A DNA stretch of 64,000 nt from assembly GCA_964479045.1 (NCBI GenBank), contig CAYZJI010000001.1:1-64000 (forward strand), given 5' to 3'. Source of the stretch: 2-02-FULL-47-50 sp964479045. Lineage in GTDB: Bacteria > Pseudomonadota > Gammaproteobacteria > Eutrophobiales > Eutrophobiaceae. This document shows positions 17,077 to 26,676 of this stretch, piece by piece. The notes below the pieces were generated by a model that worked only from the letters and a program-made list of their open reading frames with translations, did not search any database and was not told the origin of the DNA. The first letter of the stretch is position 1. Every line of letters begins with the position of its first letter. A program made the position numbers and the translations under genes.

Positions 17077-18137
17077 TAGCCGAAACTCCTTAAGGCCAAA
17101 CCACAGGCAACCATTAATGCCGGGGCATCATTGCTCAGAGACTGAGCAGGTATTTTTGATGCGACAGACATATTGCCAAACGGATTAGCAACGATTGTGG
17201 GAACGCCTACCGCCGACTGCACCAACTCGGCAATACCAGGTATAGAAGCACATCCCCCTGCGAGAATAAGGTGGTCGATAGTGGCGATCTGGCTGGATGA
17301 GAAGAAAAACTGCTGGGCACGGCTGATCTGCTGTGCCATGGATTGCATGAATGGTTGCAGGACTTCCGGCTCATAATTGTCCGGTAATCCGCCCTGCTTC
17401 TTGGCCCTGCCCGCCTCTTCATAGGACATGCCATAACGTCTCTGGATTTCCTCAGTCAGTTGTGCCCCGCCAAAATTCTGTTCACGCGAATATATGATTT
17501 TAAGATTTTCCAGCACACTGAAAGTTGTAACGGCAGATCCCACATCCGCAATCGCTATGGTCAGCCCTTCACCAGTACCAAACAGTTCCCTAGCCATCAT
17601 GGCCACGGTGTTTTCAAGTGCAAAAGCCTCAACGTCTACAACTTTGGCTTTAAGACCGCCTACATCCAGCGCGGCGACCCTGATATCCACATTCTCACTG
17701 CGTGAAGCGGCGAGAAGTACATCCACCTGTTCGGGATTGTTGGCGGCCGGCCCCAGTACTTCAAAATCGAGATTAACTTCTTCAAGAGGGAATGGAATGT
17801 ATTGATCGGCTTCGAGCTTGATCTGGTTCTCCATGTCCGCATCAGAAAGGTTGGCGGGCATGGTGATAATCTTGGTAATTACGGCCGACCCGGCCACAGC
17901 CACAGCTGCATCTTTGGTACGGCTGCCGGATTTCTTTACTGCACGTCCGATGGCCTCTCCCACGGCTGCGGCATCCGATATATTTTTATCTACGACGGAA
18001 TTTGCAGGAAGCGGCTCAACAGAGTAACTTTCAACACGATATTTGCTGCCGCTGCGGCTTAATTCCAGCAACTTAATTGCGGTCGCGCTGATATCGATCC
18101 CCAATAGTGGTGCAGATTTTTTCTTGAAGAGAGGCAC
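17076..18137 (-). CDS. pilM: Type IV pilus actin-like protein PilM
   Basis: 353 residues. PilM is a cytoplasmic actin-like ATPase that binds the PilN N-terminus and links it to the motor. Seen here: LLGIDISATAIKLLEL (phosphate 1 motif), AIADVGSAVTTFSVL (phosphate 2) and LILAGGCASIPGIAELV (adenosine motif). The start is GTG with AAAGGA seven bases upstream. It is the first gene of pilMNOPQ and divergent from ponA across a 190-bp AT-rich region, the standard gammaproteobacterial arrangement. Confidence 0.96.
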   Translation of the reverse strand: MPLFKKKSAPLLGIDISATAIKLLELSRSGSKYRVESYSVEPLPANSVVDKNISDAAAVGEAIGRAVKKSGSRTKDAAVAVAGSAVITKIITMPANLSDADMENQIKLEADQYIPFPLEEVNLDFEVLGPAANNPEQVDVLLAASRSENVDIRVAALDVGGLKAKVVDVEAFALENTVAMMARELFGTGEGLTIAIADVGSAVTTFSVLENLKIIYSREQNFGGAQLTEEIQRRYGMSYEEAGRAKKQGGLPDNYEPEVLQPFMQSMAQQISRAQQFFFSSSQIATIDHLILAGGCASIPGIAELVQSAVGVPTIVANPFGNMSVASKIPAQSLSNDAPALMVACGLALRSFG

Positions 18138-18279
18138 TATTTTTTCCTTTTAACGTCGTGGTTTATAGGCCATATATATAAACAACATTAACTTACAATT
18201 CCAACTATAGCCAACACAAATTTAAAAAACAAATAGTTTTTACTGTAATTTCATGTAAATACACAAAAAATACAATTTA

Positions 18280-18307
18280 CTGACAAAATCAATATATATG
18301 GGATAAT
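18280..18307 (+). promoter_or_regulatory. Sigma-70-like promoter for ponA
   Basis: CTGACA (18280-18285) and GATAAT (18302-18307) are separated by 16 bases in an AT-rich stretch, and the ponA ATG follows 20 bases after the -10. The implied leader is very short and no ribosome binding site is visible, so the mRNA may be almost leaderless. Confidence 0.5.
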
Positions 18308-18327
18308 TTTCAGATACACTACACAAT

Positions 18328-20754
18328 ATGTTGCGTTTTACCCTTAATTTTCTCCTGTTTTTCTTCACCCTCGGCCTCGTCTCTACTGCAGGATTGGCGT
18401 GGTATGTGGTGCCTCAGCTACCGGATATAGAAACTCTGAAAGATGTCAGGATGCAGGTGCCGTTGCGGGTATACAGTGCCGAGAACTCCCTGATTGCAGA
18501 ATTTGGCGAACAACGTCGTATCCCGATTACTTTGCAGGAAGTTCCTGATCTGATGATCAAGGCCATACTGGCAGCAGAGGACGATCGGTTTTACTCACAT
18601 CCTGGTGTGGACTGGCAAGGTATCCTTCGCGCGGTGATGCAACTGATACGTACCGGTGAAAAAACCCAGGGCGGCAGCACCATCACTATGCAGGTTGCGC
18701 GCAATTTTTTTCTGAGCCGTGAAAAAACCTACCTGCGCAAGCTTAATGAAATATTTCTCGCCCTGAAAATTGAAAAGGAATTATCCAAGGATGACATTCT
18801 GGAGTTGTACCTTAACAAGATTTATCTGGGGCAGCGTGCCTATGGTATAGCTGCTGCGGCTCAGGTGTATTACGGGCTGCCAATAGGTGCTCTGGACCTG
18901 GCGCAATACGCCATGCTGGCAGGCTTACCCAAGGCGCCTTCCACTACAAACCCGATCAGTAATCCGGCCCGAGCTGTTGAACGCCGTAATTATGTGTTGC
19001 AACGTATGCTGGAAGAGCAATACATCACCCGGGATGAGTATCAGGCTGCGGTCAATGCGCCGGTCACTGCAAAACTGCACAGTGCTGACATAGAGCTTGA
19101 AGCACCCTATGTTGCAGAAATGGTACGGCAGTCATTGTTCGATATATACGGAGAGGAAACCTACACATCAGGACTGAAGGCAATAACCACGATCAAGGAT
19201 CGTGATCAGGTTGCAGCCAATCTGGCGTTGCGCAAAGGTTTGCTTGATTATGATGAACGTCACGGATATCGCGGCGCAGAACACCATTACGATATCACGC
19301 CCGACATGGATGAGACCGAATGGCGAAGTCTGATAGAAAGTTTCCCGGTGTTTGGTAATCTGCGTCCGGCACTGGTAATCAATCTTCAGGAAAAAAGTGT
19401 GACCGCCTATGTAATAGACAAAGGCATCGTAACTGTTGAATGGGATGGAATAAGTTGGGCACGTCGTTACATTTCTGAAAATTACCGTGGCGAAGCTCCG
19501 AAGAATGCTGCAGAAGTTGTAAAGCCGGGTGATATTGTCCGCCTGCAGGAAACAGATGAAGGTAAATGGAAACTGTCACAAATACCGGATATTGAAGGCG
19601 GCCTTGTCTCATTACGACCGACCGATGGAGCCATACTCGCCCTGACAGGCGGGTTTGATTTTCAGCGCAGCAAATTCAATCGTATCACCCAGGCTTATCG
19701 CCAACCCGGTTCAGGCTTCAAACCATTTATTTATTCGGCGTCACTAGAGGCCGGTTATACCGCGGCTTCGTTGATTAATGATGCTCCGGTGGTGTTCGAG
19801 GATCCGGGCATAGAAGATGTCTGGCGGCCCGAGAACTACACCCGCAAGACTTATGGCCCGACCCGTTTGCGTGAGGCGCTGACCCATTCACGCAATCTGG
19901 TCTCCATACGTCTGCTGCATGCGATAGGTGTGCCCTATGCCCTCGACCATATTGCCCGGTTCGGTTTTGAAATTGAAAAGTTGCCTAAAAACCTTTCTTT
20001 ATCATTAGGCAGTGGCGCTGTAACACCCATGCAACTTGCACGCGCCTATGCGGTTTTTGCCAATGGCGGTTATCTTGTTGATCCTTACTTCATCAACCGT
20101 GTGGAAACAGAAGACAATCTGGTGTTATTTGAAAGCAATCCTGCTGTTGTATGCAGGGAATGTAGTGGTTTTATTCCTGCAACAAATGCCAGCCAGCCCA
20201 ATGTAACAGCTACAGGCGCGGCAAATAGCATGTCACGCTCTTCAGGGCCCCGCTATGCTCCGCAAGTTGTGGATCCGGAAAATATCTGGATCATGAATTC
20301 CATCATGCGGGATGTCGTTCTGCATGGCACGGCGCGACGGGCGCTTGAACTCAATCGCAAGGACTTGTCCGGCAAGACCGGCACGACCAACGATCAACGT
20401 GATGCCTGGTTTTCCGGCTTCAATTCTGAGGTGGTGGCTATCAGTTGGGTGGGCTTCGACAAGTTTACTCCGCTAGGCGGTCCGGAAACCGGATCGCGCG
20501 CAGCCCTGCCTATCTGGATCGACTACATGCGGGTCGCCCTTGAAGGCATGCCCGAGAGTATACTGGAACGTCCGGCCGGTCTGGTATTCGCAAGAATTGA
20601 TCCGAACACCGGTAAGCTCGCTTCACCTGACAGCCAGAACGCCGTCTTTGAAGTATTCAGCTCAAAACACGCACCCAAGGAAATCTCAGGCGCAGTTCCC
20701 GGAAGCAGCAGCTCGCCGGAAGGTGAAGCTGCAACCCTGCAGGATATCTTCTGA
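18328..20754 (+). CDS. mrcA: Penicillin-binding protein 1A (bifunctional transglycosylase/transpeptidase)
   Basis: 808 residues, also called ponA. It builds and crosslinks peptidoglycan at the outer face of the inner membrane. An N-terminal membrane anchor (about 5-27) precedes the GT51 domain with catalytic Glu84 in AAEDDRFYSHPG and QGGSTITMQVARN. An OB-like insert lies at about 335-430. The transpeptidase domain has Ser462 in SGFK, SRN in THSRNLVS, and KTGTTND. It is divergent from pilMNOPQ. A region around residues 615-650 (after CRECSGF) is a low-complexity linker typical of PBP1A. The ATG lacks a clear ribosome binding site. Confidence 0.97.
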   Translation: MLRFTLNFLLFFFTLGLVSTAGLAWYVVPQLPDIETLKDVRMQVPLRVYSAENSLIAEFGEQRRIPITLQEVPDLMIKAILAAEDDRFYSHPGVDWQGILRAVMQLIRTGEKTQGGSTITMQVARNFFLSREKTYLRKLNEIFLALKIEKELSKDDILELYLNKIYLGQRAYGIAAAAQVYYGLPIGALDLAQYAMLAGLPKAPSTTNPISNPARAVERRNYVLQRMLEEQYITRDEYQAAVNAPVTAKLHSADIELEAPYVAEMVRQSLFDIYGEETYTSGLKAITTIKDRDQVAANLALRKGLLDYDERHGYRGAEHHYDITPDMDETEWRSLIESFPVFGNLRPALVINLQEKSVTAYVIDKGIVTVEWDGISWARRYISENYRGEAPKNAAEVVKPGDIVRLQETDEGKWKLSQIPDIEGGLVSLRPTDGAILALTGGFDFQRSKFNRITQAYRQPGSGFKPFIYSASLEAGYTAASLINDAPVVFEDPGIEDVWRPENYTRKTYGPTRLREALTHSRNLVSIRLLHAIGVPYALDHIARFGFEIEKLPKNLSLSLGSGAVTPMQLARAYAVFANGGYLVDPYFINRVETEDNLVLFESNPAVVCRECSGFIPATNASQPNVTATGAANSMSRSSGPRYAPQVVDPENIWIMNSIMRDVVLHGTARRALELNRKDLSGKTGTTNDQRDAWFSGFNSEVVAISWVGFDKFTPLGGPETGSRAALPIWIDYMRVALEGMPESILERPAGLVFARIDPNTGKLASPDSQNAVFEVFSSKHAPKEISGAVPGSSSSPEGEAATLQDIF

Positions 20755-20797
20755 GTTGTGCGTCCCTACTGCAGTTTGACACCGGCTTTCCTGAGTC

Positions 20798-23011
20798 ATG
20801 GCTGAAACGCGCAGGATCCTCGAGATCGTGGTGGACACACCATTACGACGGCATTTCGACTATCTTCCGCCTGTTTCCTGCAAGGCTGATCAGCTGCACC
20901 CCGGCATCAGACTGCGCGTTCCTTTCGGAAAAAATTCCATGCGCACCGGTTTGCTCACCGGAATTTCCAGAGAGAGCAAAATCGAGCCTCACCGCCTGAA
21001 ACGTGCACTTGCGGTCATTGATACAGAACCACTTTTTGATCAGAACCATCTGCGTTTCCTCAAATGGTGCAGTGATTATTACCATCATCCTCCGGGTGAA
21101 GTCATGGTTGGAACTTTGCCGACCTTGCTTGCGCAGGGCCGACCGGTTGAATTGCAACATGAAACTTGCTGGAAAATTACGAAACGGGGGCTTGATGCGA
21201 GAAAATCATTGCCTGCAAATGCCGCGCGTCAGCAGGCATTACTTGATCTCATTGCGGGCCATCCAAACGGCCTCAGTGAGGACGATATCCGATCGCAATT
21301 TGAAAATAGTCGCGCAACATTGCGTGTACTTGCTGACAAAGGCTGGATCAACCTTGATGAAAACCGGCAGAACGATATGGACCGGATACCCCGCTCGATC
21401 CATGACGTGCAATTAAATGAAGAACAGGCTTGCGCTGTTAAACAGATTACGGCTGCCGGTGATATCAACCGTACATTTTTACTTAATGGCGTTACCGGAA
21501 GCGGCAAAACGGAAGTTTACCTTCAAAGTATCAAACCGGTTATTCTGTCCGGAAAACAGGCGCTGGTACTGGTACCGGAAATCGGCCTGACACCGCAGTT
21601 TATAGAACATTTCAGAAAGAGACTGGATATCCCCATAGGAGTGCTGCATTCCGGTCTTACCGATCGGGAACGTATGCAGAACTGGTCAGGAGCACGTTCA
21701 GGAAGACTTCGCGTGATCATCGGCACGCGTTCGGCCGTCTGGACGCCGCTCCGCAATCCCGGACTGATCATTGTCGATGAGGAACATGATCTGTCCTACA
21801 AACAGCAGGACGGATTCCGTTATTCAGCACGGGATCTGGCTCTGGTCCGCGCCCGGATTCTGAATATTCCCGTTGTGCTGGGTTCAGCCACACCGTCGCT
21901 TGAAACTGCATGCAATGTGTCTCGTTCCCGCTACCAGGAACTCAGATTAATGAAACGGGCGGGAGATGCATCATTGCCGGAAATCCGGTTGCAGGATTTA
22001 CGTGGTGCGCGCATGACCGGCGCGCTGACCACCCCTGTACTTGATTCCATCAGTGACTGTCTGCGCAAAAAACAACAGGTGTTGTTGTTTCTGAACCGGC
22101 GCGGCTATGCGCCAGTGCTCTTGTGTCATGACTGTGGCTGGGTGGCAAAATGTCCGCGCTGTGAAACACACATGACCCTGCATAAACATATTAATAAATT
22201 ATGCTGCCACCATTGCCTTCATCAGGAAAAAATTGCCACGAGTTGTCCACAATGCAGCAGTGGTAAAATTCTGGAGATCGGTCACGGAACACAACGGCTT
22301 GCTGAAACACTGACAAACATTTTCCCGGACGCCCGGATTGCACGCATCGACCGTGACAGCACACGCCGCAAGGGGACGATGCACAAACTTCTGGCGGACG
22401 CAGAGCAGGGACATGTTGATCTGCTCATAGGTACACAGATGCTGGCCAAGGGCCATCACTTTCCCGGCGTGGCACTGGTCGTGATCATTGATGCAGACCA
22501 TGGCCTCTACAGTACTGATTTCCGCGCGGGCGAACGCATGGCCCAAATCATTACCCAGGTGAGTGGCCGTTCGGGCCGTACTGGCAGCAAGGGTAGTGTA
22601 ATCATACAAACCCATCATCCGGAACATCCCTTGTTACAATCCCTGATCAGCCAGGACTATGCCGCTACTACAAAATTGTTGCTGGCCGAGCGAAAAGTTT
22701 CAAGCCTGCCTCCCTTCAGTTATCAGGTATTGCTGCGGGCGGAAGCAGGTCAGCAGAGTATTGCAGACGTGTTCCTGCAGGATGCACGGCGACAATTGCC
22801 ATCAAAAACCCGTGGACTGGAAGTGTATGGTCCCTATCCTGCAGCCATGGAAAAACGCGCAGGACGTTACCGTATGCAGTTATTATTACAAATGCAAAAC
22901 CGTAAGGAATTGCGGGACCTGACCGAAAACTGGATTACGCGCATTGAACAACTGAAAAGCGGCAAGCGGGCACTATGGTCCATCGATGTGGATCCGCAGG
23001 ATATGATTTGA
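20798..23011 (+). CDS. priA: Primosomal replication protein N' (PriA helicase)
   Basis: 737 residues. PriA restarts stalled replication forks by loading the primosome. It shows an N-terminal 3'-DNA-binding domain, helicase Walker A GVTGSGKTEVYL, the DEEH box (IVDEEHDLSYKQQ), and the zinc-binding insertion with four CxxC-type pairs (CHDCGWVAKCPRC, CCHHC, CPQC). Helicase motif VI-like sequence QVSGRSGRTG is intact. It lies 43 bp after mrcA with no terminator between them. Confidence 0.97.
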   Translation: MAETRRILEIVVDTPLRRHFDYLPPVSCKADQLHPGIRLRVPFGKNSMRTGLLTGISRESKIEPHRLKRALAVIDTEPLFDQNHLRFLKWCSDYYHHPPGEVMVGTLPTLLAQGRPVELQHETCWKITKRGLDARKSLPANAARQQALLDLIAGHPNGLSEDDIRSQFENSRATLRVLADKGWINLDENRQNDMDRIPRSIHDVQLNEEQACAVKQITAAGDINRTFLLNGVTGSGKTEVYLQSIKPVILSGKQALVLVPEIGLTPQFIEHFRKRLDIPIGVLHSGLTDRERMQNWSGARSGRLRVIIGTRSAVWTPLRNPGLIIVDEEHDLSYKQQDGFRYSARDLALVRARILNIPVVLGSATPSLETACNVSRSRYQELRLMKRAGDASLPEIRLQDLRGARMTGALTTPVLDSISDCLRKKQQVLLFLNRRGYAPVLLCHDCGWVAKCPRCETHMTLHKHINKLCCHHCLHQEKIATSCPQCSSGKILEIGHGTQRLAETLTNIFPDARIARIDRDSTRRKGTMHKLLADAEQGHVDLLIGTQMLAKGHHFPGVALVVIIDADHGLYSTDFRAGERMAQIITQVSGRSGRTGSKGSVIIQTHHPEHPLLQSLISQDYAATTKLLLAERKVSSLPPFSYQVLLRAEAGQQSIADVFLQDARRQLPSKTRGLEVYGPYPAAMEKRAGRYRMQLLLQMQNRKELRDLTENWITRIEQLKSGKRALWSIDVDPQDMI

Positions 23012-23051
23012 TCGGGGGTAATGAAATATTCTTTTTACAGTCAGATAAATT

Positions 23052-23741
23052 ATGGCCCAGATAAAGATGATTATAAATATGATGGAATCCAGATTAATTC
23101 CGATGGCGCTGACATTATTGTTATTCATGCCTGTGTCTTTATTTGCTGCAGACATCGGAATCACCCCTGATCTGCACTCGATTGAAGTCACGCATCATGG
23201 GAAAACAGTACTTATCGAGCGTAACCAGAACCCTCAAAACACCATCAATCCGGCCTATGCCAAAACATCCAGGGCATGTCCACCCTTTTGCATCCAACCC
23301 GTCACCATCGCGCCAGGCGTGGAAACCATCGGCGAGCTTGAAGTACTGGATTATCTGCAGCGCATACATCGGGGTGATCCATCGATACTCGTGATTGATT
23401 CACGCACACCGGACTGGCTGGAACACGGCACGATTCCCGGATCCATAAACATCCCCTGGACAGAACTCGATCCGGAGTCCGGCGCCGATCCGTTTTCAAT
23501 TGCGGATCTGTTTCAGGATCAGTTCGGGATAAAAACCAGCGAAGGTCTGTGGGATTTTTCCGGCGCCAAAACTCTCGTACTGTTCTGTAATGGCATGTGG
23601 TGCGGCCAGTCGCCCTCGAATATCCGTTCATTGCTGGGTTATGGTTATCCGGCGCACAAGCTTAAATGGTATCGCGGCGGGATGCAGGACTGGGAAAGTC
23701 TCGGATTGACCGTTGTCAAACCGGACTCATCTTCTCCTTGA
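23052..23741 (+). CDS. Exported rhodanese-like protein
   Basis: 229 residues. A signal peptide (IPMALTLLLFMPVSLFA followed by AD) sends it to the periplasm. The rhodanese domain occupies about 90-220, with VIDSRTPDWLEHGTIPGSINIPW and the active-site loop CNGMWCGQS, in which the first Cys is the persulfide-forming residue and a second Cys sits five positions later. Rhodaneses move sulfane sulfur; the substrate here is unknown. Rhodanese domains exported with an N-terminal extension occur in sulfur-oxidising bacteria. ATGs at 23067, 23079 and 23082 are possible later starts that keep the signal peptide. It probably shares a transcript with priA. Confidence 0.85.
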   Translation: MAQIKMIINMMESRLIPMALTLLLFMPVSLFAADIGITPDLHSIEVTHHGKTVLIERNQNPQNTINPAYAKTSRACPPFCIQPVTIAPGVETIGELEVLDYLQRIHRGDPSILVIDSRTPDWLEHGTIPGSINIPWTELDPESGADPFSIADLFQDQFGIKTSEGLWDFSGAKTLVLFCNGMWCGQSPSNIRSLLGYGYPAHKLKWYRGGMQDWESLGLTVVKPDSSSP

Positions 23742-23781
23742 TCAAGGTGCAGGCTACAATGTGCAACTTTTTTCCGTGGAG

Positions 23782-25524
23782 ATGTATTTGAAACCGCTGT
23801 TACAGGATTTGATCCGGCAGGCTCTGAAACGCCTGGAACTGCCCGATGTCGATCCGCACACTATCCGGATTGAAAAAACCCGTGATCCCAAACATGGTGA
23901 TTTTGCAGCAAACATCGCCATGACACTTGCTGCGCAGCGCGCTGAAAAACCCCGCGACATTGCTGCAAGGATTGTAAATGCCATACCACCCTCAGCATCG
24001 ATTACCCGGATTGAAATTGCCGGCCCGGGCTTTATCAATTTTTTTCTGGCGCGAGACGCGCACCTTGAAGTCATCAGAAACATACTGCGGAAAGGACAGG
24101 GCTATGGATGCTCGGACCATGGTCGCGGGCAAACCATACTGATTGAATATGTGTCCGCAAACCCCACCGGCCCGCTGCATATCGGGCACGGACGCGGTGC
24201 GGCCTACGGAGCGGCGACCGCCAATCTGCTTGTGGCAGCCGGTTACAAGGTTGATCGTGAATACTATATTAATGATGCCGGCAGGCAGATGGATATCCTG
24301 GCCTGCAGTGTTTACCTCCGTTACCTGCAACAGTGCGGGGTGAACATCCGCTTGCCGGAAAAAGCCTATCAGGGTGATTACGTAGAAACCATCGCTGCAA
24401 AAATTCTCAATGAGAAAAACAAATCCCTGCTGATTGATACAGCCGGACTGAATGCCTGCCTTGAAGACGATGCGGACAGCGAGAAACAACTCGACAATAT
24501 CATCCAGCATCTCAAACAGACACTGGGCCTGGATAATTATCTATATGTGTTTGATGCCGGACTGAATGACATCCTGGATGACATCCGGCAGGATCTGGAA
24601 GAATTCGGAGTGGTTTATGATCGCTGGTTCTCGGAACGCAGCCTGCTGGCCGGAGGCAGTGTGCAACGCTGTATCGACACGCTGGAACAGAATGGTCACT
24701 TGTATAAAAAAGATGGTGCAACCTGGTTCAGATCCACTGCATTTGGCGATGAAAAGGACCGTGTGGTGGTCCGTGATAATGGCCAGCTCACCTATTTCGC
24801 CTCGGACATTGCCTACCACAAGACCAAGTTTGATCGGGGTTATACCCGTGCGATCAATATCTGGGGTGCCGACCATCATGGTTATATTGCACGCATCAAG
24901 GCAACATTATCCGCATTGGGTATGGATGCCGGCAAACTGGATGTTTTGTTGGTGCAGTTTGCGACACTTTATCGTGGTGATGTAAAAGTCCAGATGTCGA
25001 CCCGCTCCGGCCAGTTTGTGACGTTGCGGGAACTGCGCGATGAAGTGGGGCGTGATGCCGCACGTTTTTTTTATGTGATGCGCAAAAGCGAACAGCACCT
25101 GGATTTTGATCTGGATCTTGCCAAGTCCCAGTCACAGGACAATCCGGTGTATTACATCCAGTATGCGCATGCCAGAATCTGCAGTGTGTTCCGGCAACTT
25201 GTGGAAAAAGGCTGGACATTTACAGCGGATGCAGCCTCAAACGGACTGGAACAACTGACGGACCCGCATGAACTTGCGTTGCTGAACCGTCTCGGTGCCT
25301 ATCCCGAAGCCGTGTTCAATGCAGCGCGTGAATATGCGCCGCACCAGATGGGTTATTACCTGCGCGATCTGGCCAATGACTTTCACACGTATTACAACGC
25401 CTGTCAGATTTTGCTGGAAGATCCCACGCTGCGTAATGCGCGGCTGAGCCTGATCCAGGCTGTGCGTCAGGTGCTGCAAAACGGGCTGGCTCTGCTCGGT
25501 GTCTCCGCACCTGAGAAAATGTAA
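23782..25524 (+). CDS. argS: Arginyl-tRNA synthetase
   Basis: About 580 residues. It charges tRNA-Arg. Order: the Add1 domain typical of ArgRS (KTRDPKHGDFAANIAM), the HIGH motif in GPLHIGHGRGAAYGAA, the relaxed second signature QMSTRSGQFVTLREL, and the C-terminal DALR anticodon-binding domain. I choose ATG 23782, where homologous ArgRS proteins begin. Longer starts (GTG 23761, TTG 23713) lie in or next to the end of the rhodanese gene, and ribosome binding sites do not decide the matter. Confidence 0.96.
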   Translation: MYLKPLLQDLIRQALKRLELPDVDPHTIRIEKTRDPKHGDFAANIAMTLAAQRAEKPRDIAARIVNAIPPSASITRIEIAGPGFINFFLARDAHLEVIRNILRKGQGYGCSDHGRGQTILIEYVSANPTGPLHIGHGRGAAYGAATANLLVAAGYKVDREYYINDAGRQMDILACSVYLRYLQQCGVNIRLPEKAYQGDYVETIAAKILNEKNKSLLIDTAGLNACLEDDADSEKQLDNIIQHLKQTLGLDNYLYVFDAGLNDILDDIRQDLEEFGVVYDRWFSERSLLAGGSVQRCIDTLEQNGHLYKKDGATWFRSTAFGDEKDRVVVRDNGQLTYFASDIAYHKTKFDRGYTRAINIWGADHHGYIARIKATLSALGMDAGKLDVLLVQFATLYRGDVKVQMSTRSGQFVTLRELRDEVGRDAARFFYVMRKSEQHLDFDLDLAKSQSQDNPVYYIQYAHARICSVFRQLVEKGWTFTADAASNGLEQLTDPHELALLNRLGAYPEAVFNAAREYAPHQMGYYLRDLANDFHTYYNACQILLEDPTLRNARLSLIQAVRQVLQNGLALLGVSAPEKM

Positions 25525-26159
25525 TGACCAAAGACTATAAAAACCTGAACCGGAAAAAATCCGATGAGTCTGCGCTCCTGCAATCGGCATTGCCTTTTGT
25601 TACCGGACTGGCCATCGGATTATTTGTTGCTTTTATCGTTTATCTGAAAGAACACCATACAGATGCCCCGGGAACACAGTCACCGGAACTGGTGATTGAA
25701 AACACCAGCAAGCCCGTAGAAAGTGTCGGGATTGAAACTGTTGAAAAAACCGAGTTGCCTGAACCGCAGTTTGATTTTTACCAGATACTGCCCAACATGG
25801 AGGTTAATGTTTCAGAATGGGAAGCAGAACCCGAACAAACAACGGAAACTCTCGCTGCAGACGATACGGGAGTTTATATTCTGCAGGTAGGATCTTTCGA
25901 GCAATATGAGGCGGCTGATGAAGTGAAGGCCAAACTGGCGTTAATGGGTGTGACCGCCGATATTCAACGCGTGGTCATCAATGGCCGTGAAGTTAGACAC
26001 AGGGTGCGGGTCGGCCCATACAAGGATCCCGCAAAACTGCAGGATGCCCGGGATCGCCTGCTTGCCAACAATCTGAACTTCATGCTGCTCAAACTGAAAG
26101 TAGAAGAAGTTGAAAACGTTGCACCTGCGGTACAGGAACCTGTAAAGCCGGCTGAATGA
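25524..26159 (+). CDS. SPOR-domain membrane protein (FtsN-like)
   Basis: 211 residues. A short cytoplasmic N-terminus, one membrane helix (about 22-41), an acidic Glu/Pro/Thr linker, and a C-terminal SPOR domain (about 113-195; VYILQVGSFEQYEAADEVK and RVRVGPYKD). SPOR domains bind denuded septal peptidoglycan, and FtsN-like proteins activate cell division. The start overlaps the argS stop by one base, and argS plus a SPOR gene is a common gammaproteobacterial pair. Confidence 0.9.
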   Translation: MTKDYKNLNRKKSDESALLQSALPFVTGLAIGLFVAFIVYLKEHHTDAPGTQSPELVIENTSKPVESVGIETVEKTELPEPQFDFYQILPNMEVNVSEWEAEPEQTTETLAADDTGVYILQVGSFEQYEAADEVKAKLALMGVTADIQRVVINGREVRHRVRVGPYKDPAKLQDARDRLLANNLNFMLLKLKVEEVENVAPAVQEPVKPAE

Positions 26160-26185
26160 TCTTTTTCTATAATACTGAATAGCTT

Positions 26186-26521
26186 GTTATGTGTTGTATT
26201 CAACGGGTGTAGTTCAATGGGTGAGCCGGAACAAGAATTTTGTCCAGTGGACAAAATTCCCGGCGAACGCCACAACATGGAGGTTGTGGCCGGTGTATAT
26301 CGAAGTCTGAATTTGTGCCAGGGATGGCTGGTAAAATCTCACAGATTATGCGGGTTATGTGTTGTATTCAACGGGTGTAGTTCAATGGGTGAGCCGGAAC
26401 AAGAATTTTGTCCAGTGGACAAAATTCCCGGCGAACGCCACAACATGGAGGTTGTGGCCGGTGTATATCGAAGTCTGAATTTGTGCCAGGGATGGCTGGT
26501 AAAATCTCACAGATTATGCGG
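26186..26521. repeat. 168-bp tandem duplication containing a tRNA-Gly 5' fragment
   Basis: The 168-bp unit at 26186-26353 is repeated without visible change at 26354-26521. Each unit has the 5' part of tRNA-Gly (GGGTGTAGTTCAATGG) running into a palindromic element (GAATTTTGTCCA-G-TGGACAAAATTC; 26235-26259 and 26403-26427), then a segment ending at the base where the intact tRNA begins. The third start of the pattern is the real tRNA-Gly gene. An open frame across the array exists only because of the repeat and is not a gene. Confidence 0.9.
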
Positions 26522-26591
26522 GTGTAGTTCAATGGTAGAACGGGAGCTTCCCAAGCTCTTAACGTGGGTTCGATTCCCATCACCCGCTCCA
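26518..26591 (+). tRNA. tRNA-Gly (CCC anticodon)
   Basis: The 74-base sequence folds fully: acceptor GCGGGTG with CACCCGC, D-arm GTTCAATGGTAGAAC, anticodon stem GGAGC/GCTCT around loop TTCCCAA (anticodon CCC), T-arm with GGTTCGATTCC, and an encoded CCA end. It reads GGG codons. Its 5' side is duplicated upstream and its last 16 bases are repeated at 26725-26740. Confidence 0.95.
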
Positions 26592-26653
26592 TCACAAACA
26601 ATGCATTTCTGATGGCATCCATGCCGCAGCATTAGTCCTCACTATCTGCACCG

Positions 26654-26676
26654 GCCCGGACATCCGCTGTCCGGGC
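26654..26676. other. Perfect nine-base hairpin downstream of tRNA-Gly
   Basis: GCCCGGACA and TGTCCGGGC pair completely around a five-base loop. It may stop or process the tRNA transcript, but there is no T-run after it. Confidence 0.5.

Noticed and set aside
26186..26521. Tandem repeats considered as a CRISPR array
   Set aside because: Only two identical 168-bp units without distinct spacers, and no cas genes.
26184..26612. Open frame running through both 168-bp repeats and the tRNA
   Set aside because: It has a TTG start, its protein repeat simply mirrors the DNA repeat, and it reads through a tRNA gene.
26368..26622. Minus-strand frame containing MGIEPTLRAWEAPVLPLNY
   Set aside because: This peptide is the well-known false translation of the antisense strand of tRNA-Gly genes.
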